From Cesiribacter sp. (GTDB lineage: Bacteria > Bacteroidota > Bacteroidia > Cytophagales > Cyclobacteriaceae): a stretch of DNA of 21,528 nt. This document shows positions 1 through 7,807 of the stretch, piece by piece; position 1 is the first letter of the stretch, and every line of letters starts with the position of its first letter. A model generated the notes under the pieces. That model saw only the letters and a program-made list of their open reading frames with translations, searched no databases and had not been told where the DNA came from. The stretch lies in the NCBI GenBank assembly GCA_030147305.1, contig JASLAE010000039.1, forward strand, positions 1-21,528. Direction: 5' to 3'. Both the position numbers and the translations under genes were made by a program.

Positions 1-1614
1 GCAGAATATGAATACCTGCTGGAAGTTATCAACGAAAAGCCGGAGCTTAGCGATCGGTTTCAGGACGTAATGTCGCACATCGACAGCCACAACCTCTGGG
101 ATTACGAAAGTAGTGTAAAACAAATTCTGGGCAAGCTAGGCATCCATGACCTGCAGCAGCCCATCAAGTCGCTCAGTGGTGGCCAGCGCCGTCGGGTTGC
201 CCTGGCCAAAACCCTGCTGGAACGTCCCCACTTTTTAATCCTGGACGAGCCCACCAACCACCTGGACCTTCCCGCCATTGAGTGGCTGGAAGAGTACCTT
301 AGCAAGGCACAGCTAAGCCTGCTTATGGTAACCCACGACCGTTATTTTATGGAACAGGTAACTAACGAGGTCCTGGAGCTCTCGCAAACCAAACTTTATG
401 GTTACCATGGCAGCTACAGCTATTATCTCGAGAAAAAAGCCGAGCGCCAGGAACAGCAGCAAGCCGAGGTAGACAAAGCCCGCAACCTGATGCGAAAGGA
501 GCTGGACTGGGTTCGCCGACAGCCAAAAGCCAGGGGCACCAAGGCCAAATATCGGATGGATGCCTTCGAAGAATTAAAAGACAAAGCAAGCCAGAAACTG
601 GGTGAAAAAGACATCCAGCTGCAGAGTATTGGTCGCCGCTTAGGCACCAAGGTGGTAGAACTAGAAAAAATCAGCAAAAGCTACAACGACAAGCAACTGT
701 TCAAACCCTTCAGCTACTCCTTCCGCAGGGGCGATAAACTTGGGCTCATCGGGCCAAATGGTGTGGGCAAAAGTACCTTCTTAAACATTCTTACCGGAAC
801 AGTAATACCCGATACCGGTGCTGTAGAGGTAGGCCAGACCCTGCAGATCGGCTATTACAGACAGGAAGAGCAGATCTTCGATCCGAACATGCGGGTGATT
901 GAGGTGGTGAAGGAAGTTGCTGAAGTAATCCCAATGGCCGATGGCCGCACCCTCACGGCAGGGCAGCTACTGCTGGAATTTGGCTTCAGCGGAGATCAGC
1001 AATATACCGTGGTTGGTAAGCTAAGTGGGGGCGAGAAACGCCGCCTGCAGCTGCTGCGCATCCTCATGCAAAATCCTAACTTCCTGATCCTGGATGAGCC
1101 CACGAATGATTTGGATATCAGCACACTGAATGTGCTGGAGAACTTTCTGGAAAACTATGGTGGCTGTTTAATCATTGTATCGCACGACCGTTACTTTATG
1201 GACAGGCTGGTAGATCACTTATTCGTATTTGGTGATGGCCAGATCAAGGACTTCCCGGGTAATTATACGGACTATCGCCTGGCTAAAGACGAAGAGGAAC
1301 AGGGTACGGCCATACAAAAATCTGAGGATAAAGCAGAAGCAAAAGCCGTGGCCAGCGCTAAATCTGCCGAAACACCCGTGGTGAGCAAGCCTGTGATTGA
1401 GAAAAGAAAGCTTAGCTATAAGGAACAAAAAGAATTTGAGCAGCTTGAGAAAGAGATTGCCCAGCTAAGCAAGAAAAAGGAAAGCCTGGTCCAGCAAATG
1501 AATGCCGGCGGCGGCCATGAAGAGCTAATGGCCTGGGGACAGGAACTAGAAAAAACCCAGGCACAAATCGATGAAAAAGAAATGCGCTGGCTGGAGCTGA
1601 GTGAACTGGCCTAA
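1..1614 (+). CDS. uup: ABC-F family ATPase, Uup type (5' end missing)
   Basis: The reading frame is open from base 1, so this is the C-terminal 537 residues of a gene that starts outside the window; the ATG at 70 is internal. The first ATPase domain keeps its LSGGQ signature and LDEPTNHLDL Walker B but its Walker A lies upstream. A linker with RRQPKARGTKAKYR follows, then a complete second domain with GPNGVGKS Walker A, LSGGE signature, LDEPTNDLDI and an SHDR switch. There are no membrane segments, as expected for soluble ABC-F proteins. The last ~70 residues form a charged coiled coil like the Uup C-terminal DNA-binding domain. ABC-F proteins act on ribosomes; Uup has also been tied to branched DNA intermediates. 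The double-domain assignment is sure, the Uup subgroup likely from the linker and C-terminal coil. A strong terminator follows. Confidence 0.93.
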   Translation, partial: AEYEYLLEVINEKPELSDRFQDVMSHIDSHNLWDYESSVKQILGKLGIHDLQQPIKSLSGGQRRRVALAKTLLERPHFLILDEPTNHLDLPAIEWLEEYLSKAQLSLLMVTHDRYFMEQVTNEVLELSQTKLYGYHGSYSYYLEKKAERQEQQQAEVDKARNLMRKELDWVRRQPKARGTKAKYRMDAFEELKDKASQKLGEKDIQLQSIGRRLGTKVVELEKISKSYNDKQLFKPFSYSFRRGDKLGLIGPNGVGKSTFLNILTGTVIPDTGAVEVGQTLQIGYYRQEEQIFDPNMRVIEVVKEVAEVIPMADGRTLTAGQLLLEFGFSGDQQYTVVGKLSGGEKRRLQLLRILMQNPNFLILDEPTNDLDISTLNVLENFLENYGGCLIIVSHDRYFMDRLVDHLFVFGDGQIKDFPGNYTDYRLAKDEEEQGTAIQKSEDKAEAKAVASAKSAETPVVSKPVIEKRKLSYKEQKEFEQLEKEIAQLSKKKESLVQQMNAGGGHEELMAWGQELEKTQAQIDEKEMRWLELSELA

Positions 1615-1630
1615 ATCAATCAATCAATCA
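1615..1630. repeat. (ATCA)4 tetranucleotide tandem repeat
   Basis: Four exact ATCA units start at the base after the uup TAA stop codon. Because the stop precedes the repeat, slippage here would not alter the protein. Probably neutral. Confidence 0.8.
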
Positions 1631-1682
1631 TTCTTCCTACTTGTTGCAAACAATAAGTTGGTTATATGTTACTGATTTTTCT

Positions 1683-1730
1683 ATTCCCCCTTTGGTATAC
1701 ACATACATACTAAAGGGGGAATTTTTATTT
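1683..1730 (+). terminator. Rho-independent terminator of uup
   Basis: An 11-bp perfect stem pairs 1683-1693 (ATTCCCCCTTT) with 1712-1722, with an 18-nt loop, followed by a T-rich run to 1730. It lies 70 bp after the uup stop and separates uup from the next gene on the same strand. Confidence 0.85.
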
Positions 1731-1801
1731 AAGCTTACTCAAATGCCTCTCATAACCATGCAGTGATCAAATTGGTTAACTGCATAGAGCCCAAAAGCGC
1801 C

Positions 1802-2602
1802 ATGATAGCTGTATTAACCCTGATCCTTATCCTCTCCCTTTCTTTTCTAATCACTAAAGTAGCCACCATTGCGCTAATGCATACGGGACTTAGCCAACAG
1901 GCGGCACAGTTCCAGGCCCGTTCTATCTTCACCGGGGTAGGTTATGCAACCAAAGAAGCAGAAAACATTGTAAACCACCCGCTGCGGCGTAAAATTGTAA
2001 TGATGCTCATGCTCCTGGGGAACGCCGGTATTGTGTCTGTAATCGCCAGCCTAGTGCTAACTTTTTGGGATACAAAGGATGATGATCTTTCTCTCCCCTG
2101 GCGCATTGCCCTTATGATTGCAGGGCTGCTGTTTCTCTGGTTGTTGTTCTCAAGCAAGTGGTTCAACCGATTTTTAAGCCGCATTATTGATTGGGGCTTG
2201 AGGCGATATACCGATCTAAACGTATATGATTACACTGGTATACTTCATCTGGGGGGTGAATACAAAATTGCTGAAGTGTTTGTGAAAGAAACCCACTGGA
2301 TGGCCAACAGCACGCTTGCTGAGCTTGCTATTTCCAAGGAAGGTGTTTTTATTCTGGGAATAACCCGGCAAGACGGAAGCTATCTGGGGGTGCCCGGCCA
2401 TGACACCTGTATTCTGGCAGGAGACACAGTAATCGTATATGGAAGAAGCCCGGTGATCAGGAATCTGCTGCTTCGCCGCAAGGATGAAAGTGCAGAATAC
2501 GAACACCAGAAAAATATTCAGGATCACCTTCAGTCAAAGGCACTGGAACGGCAGGTAGATCAGCTTAAAATAGAGAAGCAACAGGAAAGCAATCAGGCAT
2601 AA
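1802..2602 (+). CDS. Membrane protein with C-terminal RCK_C/TrkA_C domain
   Basis: About 266 residues. An N-terminal hydrophobic segment (first ~22 residues) is followed by a conserved-looking stretch with FQARSIFTGVGYATKEAE, two more membrane segments, then a soluble domain (about residues 152-215) matching RCK_C/TrkA_C with the ending GDTVIVYGR. RCK_C domains bind small ligands such as nucleotides and usually gate K+ or other ion transport; the FTGVGY stretch resembles a pore-loop motif, but a channel role is inference. The C-terminal ~40 residues are charged and probably helical. The frame extends upstream to a GTG at 1763; I prefer the ATG at 1802 because the first membrane helix then follows directly. 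No standard promoter is seen. It is convergent with the next gene, with only 15 bp between stops. Confidence 0.82.
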   Translation: MIAVLTLILILSLSFLITKVATIALMHTGLSQQAAQFQARSIFTGVGYATKEAENIVNHPLRRKIVMMLMLLGNAGIVSVIASLVLTFWDTKDDDLSLPWRIALMIAGLLFLWLLFSSKWFNRFLSRIIDWGLRRYTDLNVYDYTGILHLGGEYKIAEVFVKETHWMANSTLAELAISKEGVFILGITRQDGSYLGVPGHDTCILAGDTVIVYGRSPVIRNLLLRRKDESAEYEHQKNIQDHLQSKALERQVDQLKIEKQQESNQA

Positions 2603-2617
2603 GTTTATTTTCTATGC

Positions 2618-3475
2618 TCACAATCTATCCATCACTTTGTGGATCAGGCCTTCCACTACCTCATCGGGATTGGCGGAAAATTCATTGGTAATACGGTTGG
2701 CCAGAATTGCATTAACACTGAGCACCTCATGCCCCAGAATTTTGCCCATGGCATAATAACCGGCGGTTTCCATCTCGAAGTTGGTAAGTTTTTTACCTTC
2801 GAAACGAAAATGGCTGAGTGCTTCTACCAGGTTGGGCAGTCGCAGGGTAGCCCGCACCTGCCGGCCCTGTGGCGCATAAAAGCCGGGGCTGGTAAGTGTA
2901 TTGCCCCTGATCATATCATAACCAATCTTCAGGAGCAGCACCTGAGAACCGCGCACCACATAAGGCTTAAAGGGTAACTGGGCTTCGGTGTAAATAGCTT
3001 CCTGCAGGTTAAGCTCTTCCTGTGTATTTACCAGGTTATAGAAAAACATAAGTGTATCAAGCCCAATTGCATAATCACTTACCAGATGTGCTCCTACAGG
3101 TATATCGGGTTGCAGGCTTCCGCTGGTACCCAGCCGGATGATGTTCAGGCTCTGGTGCCCCTCTTTAACTTGCCGGTTTTTAAGGTCGATGTTCACCAGC
3201 GCATCCAGCTCCATCATGACTATTTCTATGTTATCGGTGCCCATACCGGTACTCATGACGGTGAGTGGTTTTCCCTTAAAGGTTCCGGTGTGGGTAACAA
3301 ATTCGCGCTTAGCTATCTTAATCTCCACCTTATCAAAATACTTGCTGATGCGCGGTACACGTTCGGGGTCTCCTACTGTGATAATAGTATCAGCTATGTG
3401 GTGAGGCAACAAATTAAGATGATAAACACTTGAATCGGGGTTGAGCACCAGCTCAGAATTAGGGATGCGGTTCAT
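2618..3475 (-). CDS. Nucleoside phosphorylase, uridine-phosphorylase-like
   Basis: 285 residues of the PNP/UDP phosphorylase superfamily, which cleave nucleosides with phosphate to free base and (deoxy)ribose-1-phosphate. Visible motifs are VGDPERV (34-40, phosphate loop), STGMGTDNIEIV (75-86), RLGTSGSL (114-121) and NFEMET (232-237), the Glu-Met-Glu that contacts the ribose. The sequence resembles uridine phosphorylase more than AMP nucleosidase, which has a different N-terminus, but substrate is not proven. The frame can be extended to a GTG at 3514, but that codon lies inside the terminator stem of trhO; the ATG at 3475 begins the normal family N-terminus. It lies downstream of trhO on the same strand and may depend on readthrough or a weak promoter. 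Likely role is pyrimidine salvage, fitting the cytidine deaminase at 20023. Confidence 0.88.
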   Translation of the reverse strand: MNRIPNSELVLNPDSSVYHLNLLPHHIADTIITVGDPERVPRISKYFDKVEIKIAKREFVTHTGTFKGKPLTVMSTGMGTDNIEIVMMELDALVNIDLKNRQVKEGHQSLNIIRLGTSGSLQPDIPVGAHLVSDYAIGLDTLMFFYNLVNTQEELNLQEAIYTEAQLPFKPYVVRGSQVLLLKIGYDMIRGNTLTSPGFYAPQGRQVRATLRLPNLVEALSHFRFEGKKLTNFEMETAGYYAMGKILGHEVLSVNAILANRITNEFSANPDEVVEGLIHKVMDRL

Positions 3476-3487
3476 GAAGATATAAGC

Positions 3488-3514
3488 AAAAAAAAGTGCT
3501 ACCAGGGGTAGCAC
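3488..3514 (-). terminator. Rho-independent terminator overlapping the trhO stop codon
   Basis: On the minus strand an 8-bp perfect stem (GTGCTACC with GGTAGCAC, 3496-3503 and 3507-3514) has a 3-nt loop and is followed by eight Ts (3495 to 3488). The stem begins at the last base of the trhO TAG. On the plus strand no T run follows, so it acts only leftwards. Confidence 0.85.
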
Positions 3515-4473
3515 TAAGATAGGTGTTTCTGGGTATTTTTTAGCCCGTGGTACGGATCGTAGCCATTCATTTCCTTGGCATAGTAGCCTGTGCCATCATA
3601 AGCCCGCTTTTCGGGATGTTCTTTGCAGGCTGCAGAGCAGGTGCCTTCCATTTCCCAGCCGCAGGCTTCGCACATGGGTGCATGCAGGTTGCAAACAGGA
3701 TTGGCACAATTGACCATGCGCGCACTGCGTTCTCCGCAGACACAGCAGGTAGAAACCACAACCGGGTTCTTTTTATTGATATCAGTAACAACGCGCCCGT
3801 CAAAAACATAGCAGCGACCTTCAAAATCTTCGCCATCTGTTTCAAGGCCATATTTGATGATACCGCCATGCAGCTGATACACATTTTCGAAGCCCTGCTC
3901 CAGCAAATAGGCAGAAGCTTTCTCGCATTTGATGCCCCCCGTGCAGTAGGTTACAATTTTCTTATCCTTGAACTGTTCCAGCTCCTGCACTTTTTCGGGG
4001 AAGTCGCGGAAGTTCTCGATATCGAAAGTAATTGCGCCTTTAAAGCGACCCAGGCTATGCTCATAATTAGAGCGCACATCCACGATCACTACATCATCAG
4101 CGTTTTTGATTTCCTTAAACTCCTGTGGTGAAAGGTGCACACCTGTCCGTACATTCGGATCAAGGTGCTGTAAGCCGCTGTGCACAATTTCTGGTTTTAC
4201 CCGCACGTGCAGCTTTTGGAATGCATGCTCATGATGGGCCTCCAGCTTAAAGTCGGTATGGGCAAAGCGGGGGTCGCCCTTAACATAGGCCATGTAACGC
4301 TGGCAGTCTGCCTGCAGCCCACTGACGGTTCCGTTTAGCCCCTCAGGTGCAACAATAATGCGGCCCTTCAAATTATTTTCCAGGCAGAACTTGTGATGTT
4401 CGTACCTGTACTGCTCCGGATCTTCAATCCTGGCATAGCAGTAGTAGAGCAATACTAAATATTCCTTGTTCAT
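3514..4473 (-). CDS. trhO: tRNA uridine(34) hydroxylase TrhO (YceA family rhodanese)
   Basis: 319 residues. TrhO makes 5-hydroxyuridine at the wobble position of certain tRNAs, using oxygen. An acylphosphatase-like N-terminal domain (about 1-95) is followed by a rhodanese domain (about 115-220) whose active-site loop is CTGGIKC with the catalytic Cys at 177; the family's KCE stretch is intact. The C-terminal ~60 residues are rich in Cys (STCCVCGERS, NPVCNLHAPMCEACGW), typical of this family and likely metal binding. Length is usual. The start ATG is preceded by a TAATTTTG -7-like element about 50 bp upstream, so it may be transcribed independently of the neuD-like gene 127 bp upstream. Its own terminator begins in its stop codon. 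Confidence 0.92.
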   Translation of the reverse strand: MNKEYLVLLYYCYARIEDPEQYRYEHHKFCLENNLKGRIIVAPEGLNGTVSGLQADCQRYMAYVKGDPRFAHTDFKLEAHHEHAFQKLHVRVKPEIVHSGLQHLDPNVRTGVHLSPQEFKEIKNADDVVIVDVRSNYEHSLGRFKGAITFDIENFRDFPEKVQELEQFKDKKIVTYCTGGIKCEKASAYLLEQGFENVYQLHGGIIKYGLETDGEDFEGRCYVFDGRVVTDINKKNPVVVSTCCVCGERSARMVNCANPVCNLHAPMCEACGWEMEGTCSAACKEHPEKRAYDGTGYYAKEMNGYDPYHGLKNTQKHLS

Positions 4474-4522
4474 AAGCCTTTTCCTGTTTCAGGCAGGATG
4501 GATTATTGTTTGTTTATAAATG

Positions 4523-4530
4523 CAAAATTA
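4523..4530 (-). promoter_or_regulatory. Possible -7 element (TAATTTTG) for trhO
   Basis: Reads TAATTTTG on the minus strand, an exact TAnnTTTG match, about 50 bp before the trhO ATG. The only nearby TTG is 12 bp upstream, too close for the usual -33 spacing, so support is weak. Confidence 0.3.
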
Positions 4531-4600
4531 AAAAAAGGAGAACAATTTGATACCCTTCTTCCGGGTAAACATCATGCTTCTATTTCTAATTCGCTGTTTT

Positions 4601-5239
4601 TTATTTTTTGATTACCTGAGCAGGATTTCCAAAAACGGTTTCCTTGGCACCCACATGGGCTACTACGACCGAACCGGCGCCCACACGAGCTCCTTTACCG
4701 ATGGTAACCCCAGATAAAATGGTAGCCCCTGTTCCAATAAATGCCCCCTCCTCCAGGGTAGTGCCGCTGCCTATGGTGGCCCCGGCGCCTATTTGTACAA
4801 AATTGGCTACAGTCACATCAAAGTCAAGCATAGCCCCGCTGTGCAGGAGGCACTGGCTGCCAACAGTTGTACCGGCCCCAATCCGCACGCCCTGGTTTAT
4901 AAAATTACCATGCCCGATGGTGGCAGATTTGGCAATGAGTGCATCGGGATGTACGGCATTGGCAGGCTGCACTTTGCGCTCATCGTGCAGCATCTTCACC
5001 AGGCTTTTGCGCAGGCGCGTATCATCCGTAGCCACAAAGGCTTCGCATTTTTTACCAATTATTTTAAGAAAAGATTCATCGTCGGTACCGCCGAGTACCG
5101 TTACAGCATCGATTTCTTTTCCGTGTTCTTCTTTATTATCTGACAGAAAACCATAAACGGTTACGCCATTTTTTTCAAATATCTCCAGGGCTGCACGGCC
5201 TAAACCGCCAGTGCCGAATATCATTACAGGATTTTCCAT
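4601..5239 (-). CDS. NeuD/PglD-type sugar O-acyltransferase (left-handed beta-helix)
   Basis: 212 residues. An N-terminal nucleotide-binding-like domain begins MENPVMIFGTGGLG and runs to about residue 80. A left-handed beta-helix of hexapeptide repeats follows (for example IGHGNFINQG, IGAGTTVGSQ, IGSGTTLEEG, IGKGARVGAG), ending with the GNPAQVI motif common to hexapeptide acyltransferases. Such enzymes transfer acetyl groups from acetyl-CoA to sugars of surface glycans, acting as trimers. The start was placed at the ATG at 5239; a longer frame from 5269 would overlap a promoter-like sequence. It follows the membrane protein gene by 41 bp and probably has its own promoter in that gap. A serine or sugar acetyltransferase role is possible; the exact acceptor is unknown. 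Confidence 0.85.
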   Translation of the reverse strand: MENPVMIFGTGGLGRAALEIFEKNGVTVYGFLSDNKEEHGKEIDAVTVLGGTDDESFLKIIGKKCEAFVATDDTRLRKSLVKMLHDERKVQPANAVHPDALIAKSATIGHGNFINQGVRIGAGTTVGSQCLLHSGAMLDFDVTVANFVQIGAGATIGSGTTLEEGAFIGTGATILSGVTIGKGARVGAGSVVVAHVGAKETVFGNPAQVIKK

Positions 5240-5246
5240 AGCGGCG

Positions 5247-5277
5247 CAAAGGTACGCGGAAATAAGCAAGCTTTCAA
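5247..5277 (-). promoter_or_regulatory. Bacteroidota-type promoter for the NeuD-like gene
   Basis: On the minus strand TTG (5277-5275), a 20-nt spacer and TACCTTTG (5254-5247) fit TTG-N17-23-TAnnTTTG. Only 7 nt separate the -7 element from the ATG at 5239, so the transcript would be leaderless or nearly so. It sits between two genes that otherwise look like one operon. Confidence 0.55.
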
Positions 5278-5280
5278 CAC

Positions 5281-6534
5281 CTACTCTTTACGATACCAGC
5301 TTGTGGGAAATAACCAGTAAAGCAGCAGAAAGATAGCAAATGGCAGGTAGGCAGTACGATACCGGAGCAGGGTGCCAAAATTTGGCGAGGCAATGGCCAT
5401 GGCTATTGCCAGGAAGCATACATAAAAACTTAAACCAAGCACCGGAATAGATAGTTTTGAATGTGGCAAGCGGTAAAGTTTGTAAAAGCTTCCAATCAGC
5501 AAGGCGAGCACCACCAGGTTCTCCACCCCTGCCAGCAGGGGAAGTGGTTGAAGCCTGAGCGGCACCAGGGGCAGCGGCATCAGCAAACCACCTGCCAGGG
5601 CTTTGGGAGAATAATATAAAACACTCCAAAGCGTTGGTTGCAGGGCATCAAAATGCAGCCGCTGATTGTCCGCTCCCATTTTGGTCATCAAATCATAGTT
5701 AAATACCAGCATATCCAGTACTTTTTCCGGATATAGGATGGGGTGTAGCTGGGAGAGCAGAAAGGCTACCAGTAGCAAGGCTCCAACCACCAAGCTTGCA
5801 AAGAGCATTCCGGAAACCTGGAGACGCACCAGTTGCCGGGCCAGGACAAGTGCCGCAAGGACAGCAAAAAGGGGTAATGCAAAGTAATATTTAAGCCTCC
5901 ATAAGATCCAGGCCGAAAGAATTGCCAGCACCCACTGGAGCACTGTATTCCTACCACTGCCTAATATGTAAGGCAGCAGGCAGGCCACAAGTATGGCAAT
6001 CGCGGGCATGGTCAGGGCTTCCTTGGTGATGCTACCTGTCCAGAATAGCACCGAAGGCCAGAGCAGAAAAGCACCAGCAGCCGCCAGGATACTATCGGGG
6101 TAATAACTGCTCAGGCGCCTGGCCAGCCAGAATAGTCCAAAAAATGAGATGAGCGAAAGCCATGCAGCGGTGATGATAATCTGCTTATCTGCTAATATGT
6201 AAACAGGGCTGATGAGCATGATGAAGAAATCTACCCGATCGTACCCATGGAAGCCCCCGGCACCCGTAAGGAAGCCAATTTCTGAAAGCCTTTCAAGGAA
6301 ATCAGCTCGCTGAGACCAGAATACATTGGTAAGAGAGGATGCCCTGGCATGGTAACCCAGCACATCTCCGCTTCCATAATGGTATCGATAAAGCCCCAGC
6401 AAACCCCAGCCACTCAGGATCTTTACCACAAGCCCAGGCCAGTAAAAAGTGGCAATAGGCGTATGCTCCCATTTACGGTACATCCCAAAGCTCACTAATC
6501 CAAACAGCAGTAGGTTAAGCAGTATGAGCATCAT
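5281..6534 (-). CDS. Polytopic membrane protein, GT-C or polysaccharide-polymerase-like
   Basis: 417 residues, with roughly ten hydrophobic segments spread from residue 1 to 410, so an integral inner-membrane protein. I do not recognise a named family. Features seen are a loop with YGSGDVLGYH (53-62) after the second membrane segment, WPSVLFWTGSITKE (159-172), and NFGTLLRYRTAYLPF (385-399) near the C-terminus. Acidic residues in the first outer loop, the FW-x-KE stretch and the RYR near the end occur in GT-C glycosyltransferases and Wzy-like proteins, so a role in surface glycan synthesis is a reasonable guess, supported by the NeuD-like gene next to it. Its start overlaps the end of the DUF2851 gene by 20 bp, implying translational coupling. 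A second ATG lies one codon downstream. Confidence 0.8.
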   Translation of the reverse strand: MMLILLNLLLFGLVSFGMYRKWEHTPIATFYWPGLVVKILSGWGLLGLYRYHYGSGDVLGYHARASSLTNVFWSQRADFLERLSEIGFLTGAGGFHGYDRVDFFIMLISPVYILADKQIIITAAWLSLISFFGLFWLARRLSSYYPDSILAAAGAFLLWPSVLFWTGSITKEALTMPAIAILVACLLPYILGSGRNTVLQWVLAILSAWILWRLKYYFALPLFAVLAALVLARQLVRLQVSGMLFASLVVGALLLVAFLLSQLHPILYPEKVLDMLVFNYDLMTKMGADNQRLHFDALQPTLWSVLYYSPKALAGGLLMPLPLVPLRLQPLPLLAGVENLVVLALLIGSFYKLYRLPHSKLSIPVLGLSFYVCFLAIAMAIASPNFGTLLRYRTAYLPFAIFLLLYWLFPTSWYRKE

Positions 6535-7807
6535 GCTTGACTATGGCTAAACCTATGCTACATTGCAGACAACGTTTGGGCGTGCAATATTCATTGAAGA
6601 GTTCAATCAAACCCTGCGAATCTGCCGCTGTTGTGGTGGGCATGTCTAATTTTTTCCAGTAACGTATGATTTTATTATCTTCTCCAGGCTGGGACTGCAG
6701 TAATGAAACTGCATCCTCAATGTATTGTGGCTGATCTGTAGCCTGACCGTAGGCTACCCGTAGCGGTGCCACTACATTGATCAGGAGGTTTTGTGCACTG
6801 CCTGTGCCCAGCGTATGATAGTCCTCTTTGCTCTCCCTGCCAAAATGATAGTGCGTTTGCCAATAGGAAGAAGGCGTTACACGCAGTTCAGTAAACAATT
6901 CATCAGGCGAGGCATGCATTAAAAATGAAAACAGCTTTGGCTGCCGCTGCAGCAATTTTGCCAGTTGTGCAATGCGCAGCGTTGGGAAGTTAGCTGGCCG
7001 CATGCGAGAAAAGAGCCATTGACTTGTGTTTATTACCTTATCCTGTAAATTCCATTTGTGCTGAAGCAGCTTCCATTCACGTTGTAACTGATCCGTCCAG
7101 GGTTGTGATGGTGCATGCTGCAGCAACCCTGAGACCCCAAAGAGGAGGGCTTCAACCTGTAGAGCACTGTTGGCATGGCGCAGCAGCACTTTTAGCGGTA
7201 GCTGACGGCTTAGAGACTCAAAGCCAGTGGCATTGATTTTAAAGCCAAATCCCCGGCATAGCCACTGCCAGGCTGTTTCTTCCCAATCATGATTATTATG
7301 CTTGAAAAGCGCCGCTACACCCGCTGCCTTGCGCTGCAACCGCTGCATAAGCATTCGGTCCAGCATCGATATTTTAGCCATGGAGGATACGCCTGCTATT
7401 TGAGGCTCGCAGGGAATGGTGTGCAAACTTGCCTGCAGTTGGTCATACCGCAGGTATACATCTGGCCTGATTCTATTTTGGAGTGTTGCTGTTGGCACAG
7501 GACTACCATCCTGCCGGATAGCAGTAATGCCATCATCCTCCAGTACCACATGCAGCACTACACTGTTATAAGCAGGATCGTGCTGATGCTTGTGCTGCTG
7601 CCAGCCACTTGTTATCAGGTGCAGCTCTACATCGCCGTGCCAGTATAAGTCTCCTATTTTAAGGCGTGCACCTTTAAAATCAGGACCCGCGTCGGTATTC
7701 AGCCTACCCGGATGATACACCTCTATGGCATTACCGTCTGCCGTGCACCAGGATGCTTTATCGAAATAGCCTAATTGCCATACCAGGTGTATAAAGGCTT
7801 CCTGCAT
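6515..7807 (-). CDS. DUF2851 family protein
   Basis: 430 residues, a family of unknown function frequent in Bacteroidota. The N-terminal part holds the strongest family motifs: HPGRLNTDAGPDFKGA (32-47), WHGDVELH (56-63), then W69 and a His cluster (H72, H74, H76, H86 in LHVV). The PDF followed by a GDVELH resembles metal-dependent PD-(D/E)XK-type sites, but this is only inference. The C-terminus has CTPKRCLQC (Cys 408, 413, 416), which could bind metal or a cofactor. No signal peptide or membrane segment is seen, so cytoplasmic. The ATG at 7807 shares one base with the pyrF stop (TAATG), and the 3' end overlaps the next gene by 20 bp, so it is translated as part of a compact pyrF operon. Confidence 0.85.
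   Translation of the reverse strand: MQEAFIHLVWQLGYFDKASWCTADGNAIEVYHPGRLNTDAGPDFKGARLKIGDLYWHGDVELHLITSGWQQHKHQHDPAYNSVVLHVVLEDDGITAIRQDGSPVPTATLQNRIRPDVYLRYDQLQASLHTIPCEPQIAGVSSMAKISMLDRMLMQRLQRKAAGVAALFKHNNHDWEETAWQWLCRGFGFKINATGFESLSRQLPLKVLLRHANSALQVEALLFGVSGLLQHAPSQPWTDQLQREWKLLQHKWNLQDKVINTSQWLFSRMRPANFPTLRIAQLAKLLQRQPKLFSFLMHASPDELFTELRVTPSSYWQTHYHFGRESKEDYHTLGTGSAQNLLINVVAPLRVAYGQATDQPQYIEDAVSLLQSQPGEDNKIIRYWKKLDMPTTTAADSQGLIELFNEYCTPKRCLQCSIGLAIVKHDAHTA

Noticed and set aside
1763..1801. GTG start for the TrkA_C membrane protein
   Set aside because: The added residues are not typical; the ATG at 1802 leads directly into the first membrane helix. It is not fully excluded.
3476..3514. 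Upstream GTG start for the nucleoside phosphorylase
   Set aside because: The extension lies within the trhO terminator stem and T run, and adds residues foreign to the family.
3547..4131. 194-codon open frame antisense to trhO
   Set aside because: It lies wholly opposite a well-supported gene and shows no domain features.
4551..4567. Hairpin TACCC/GGGTA between the NeuD-like gene and trhO as a terminator
   Set aside because: The stem is only 5 bp and no T run follows directly.
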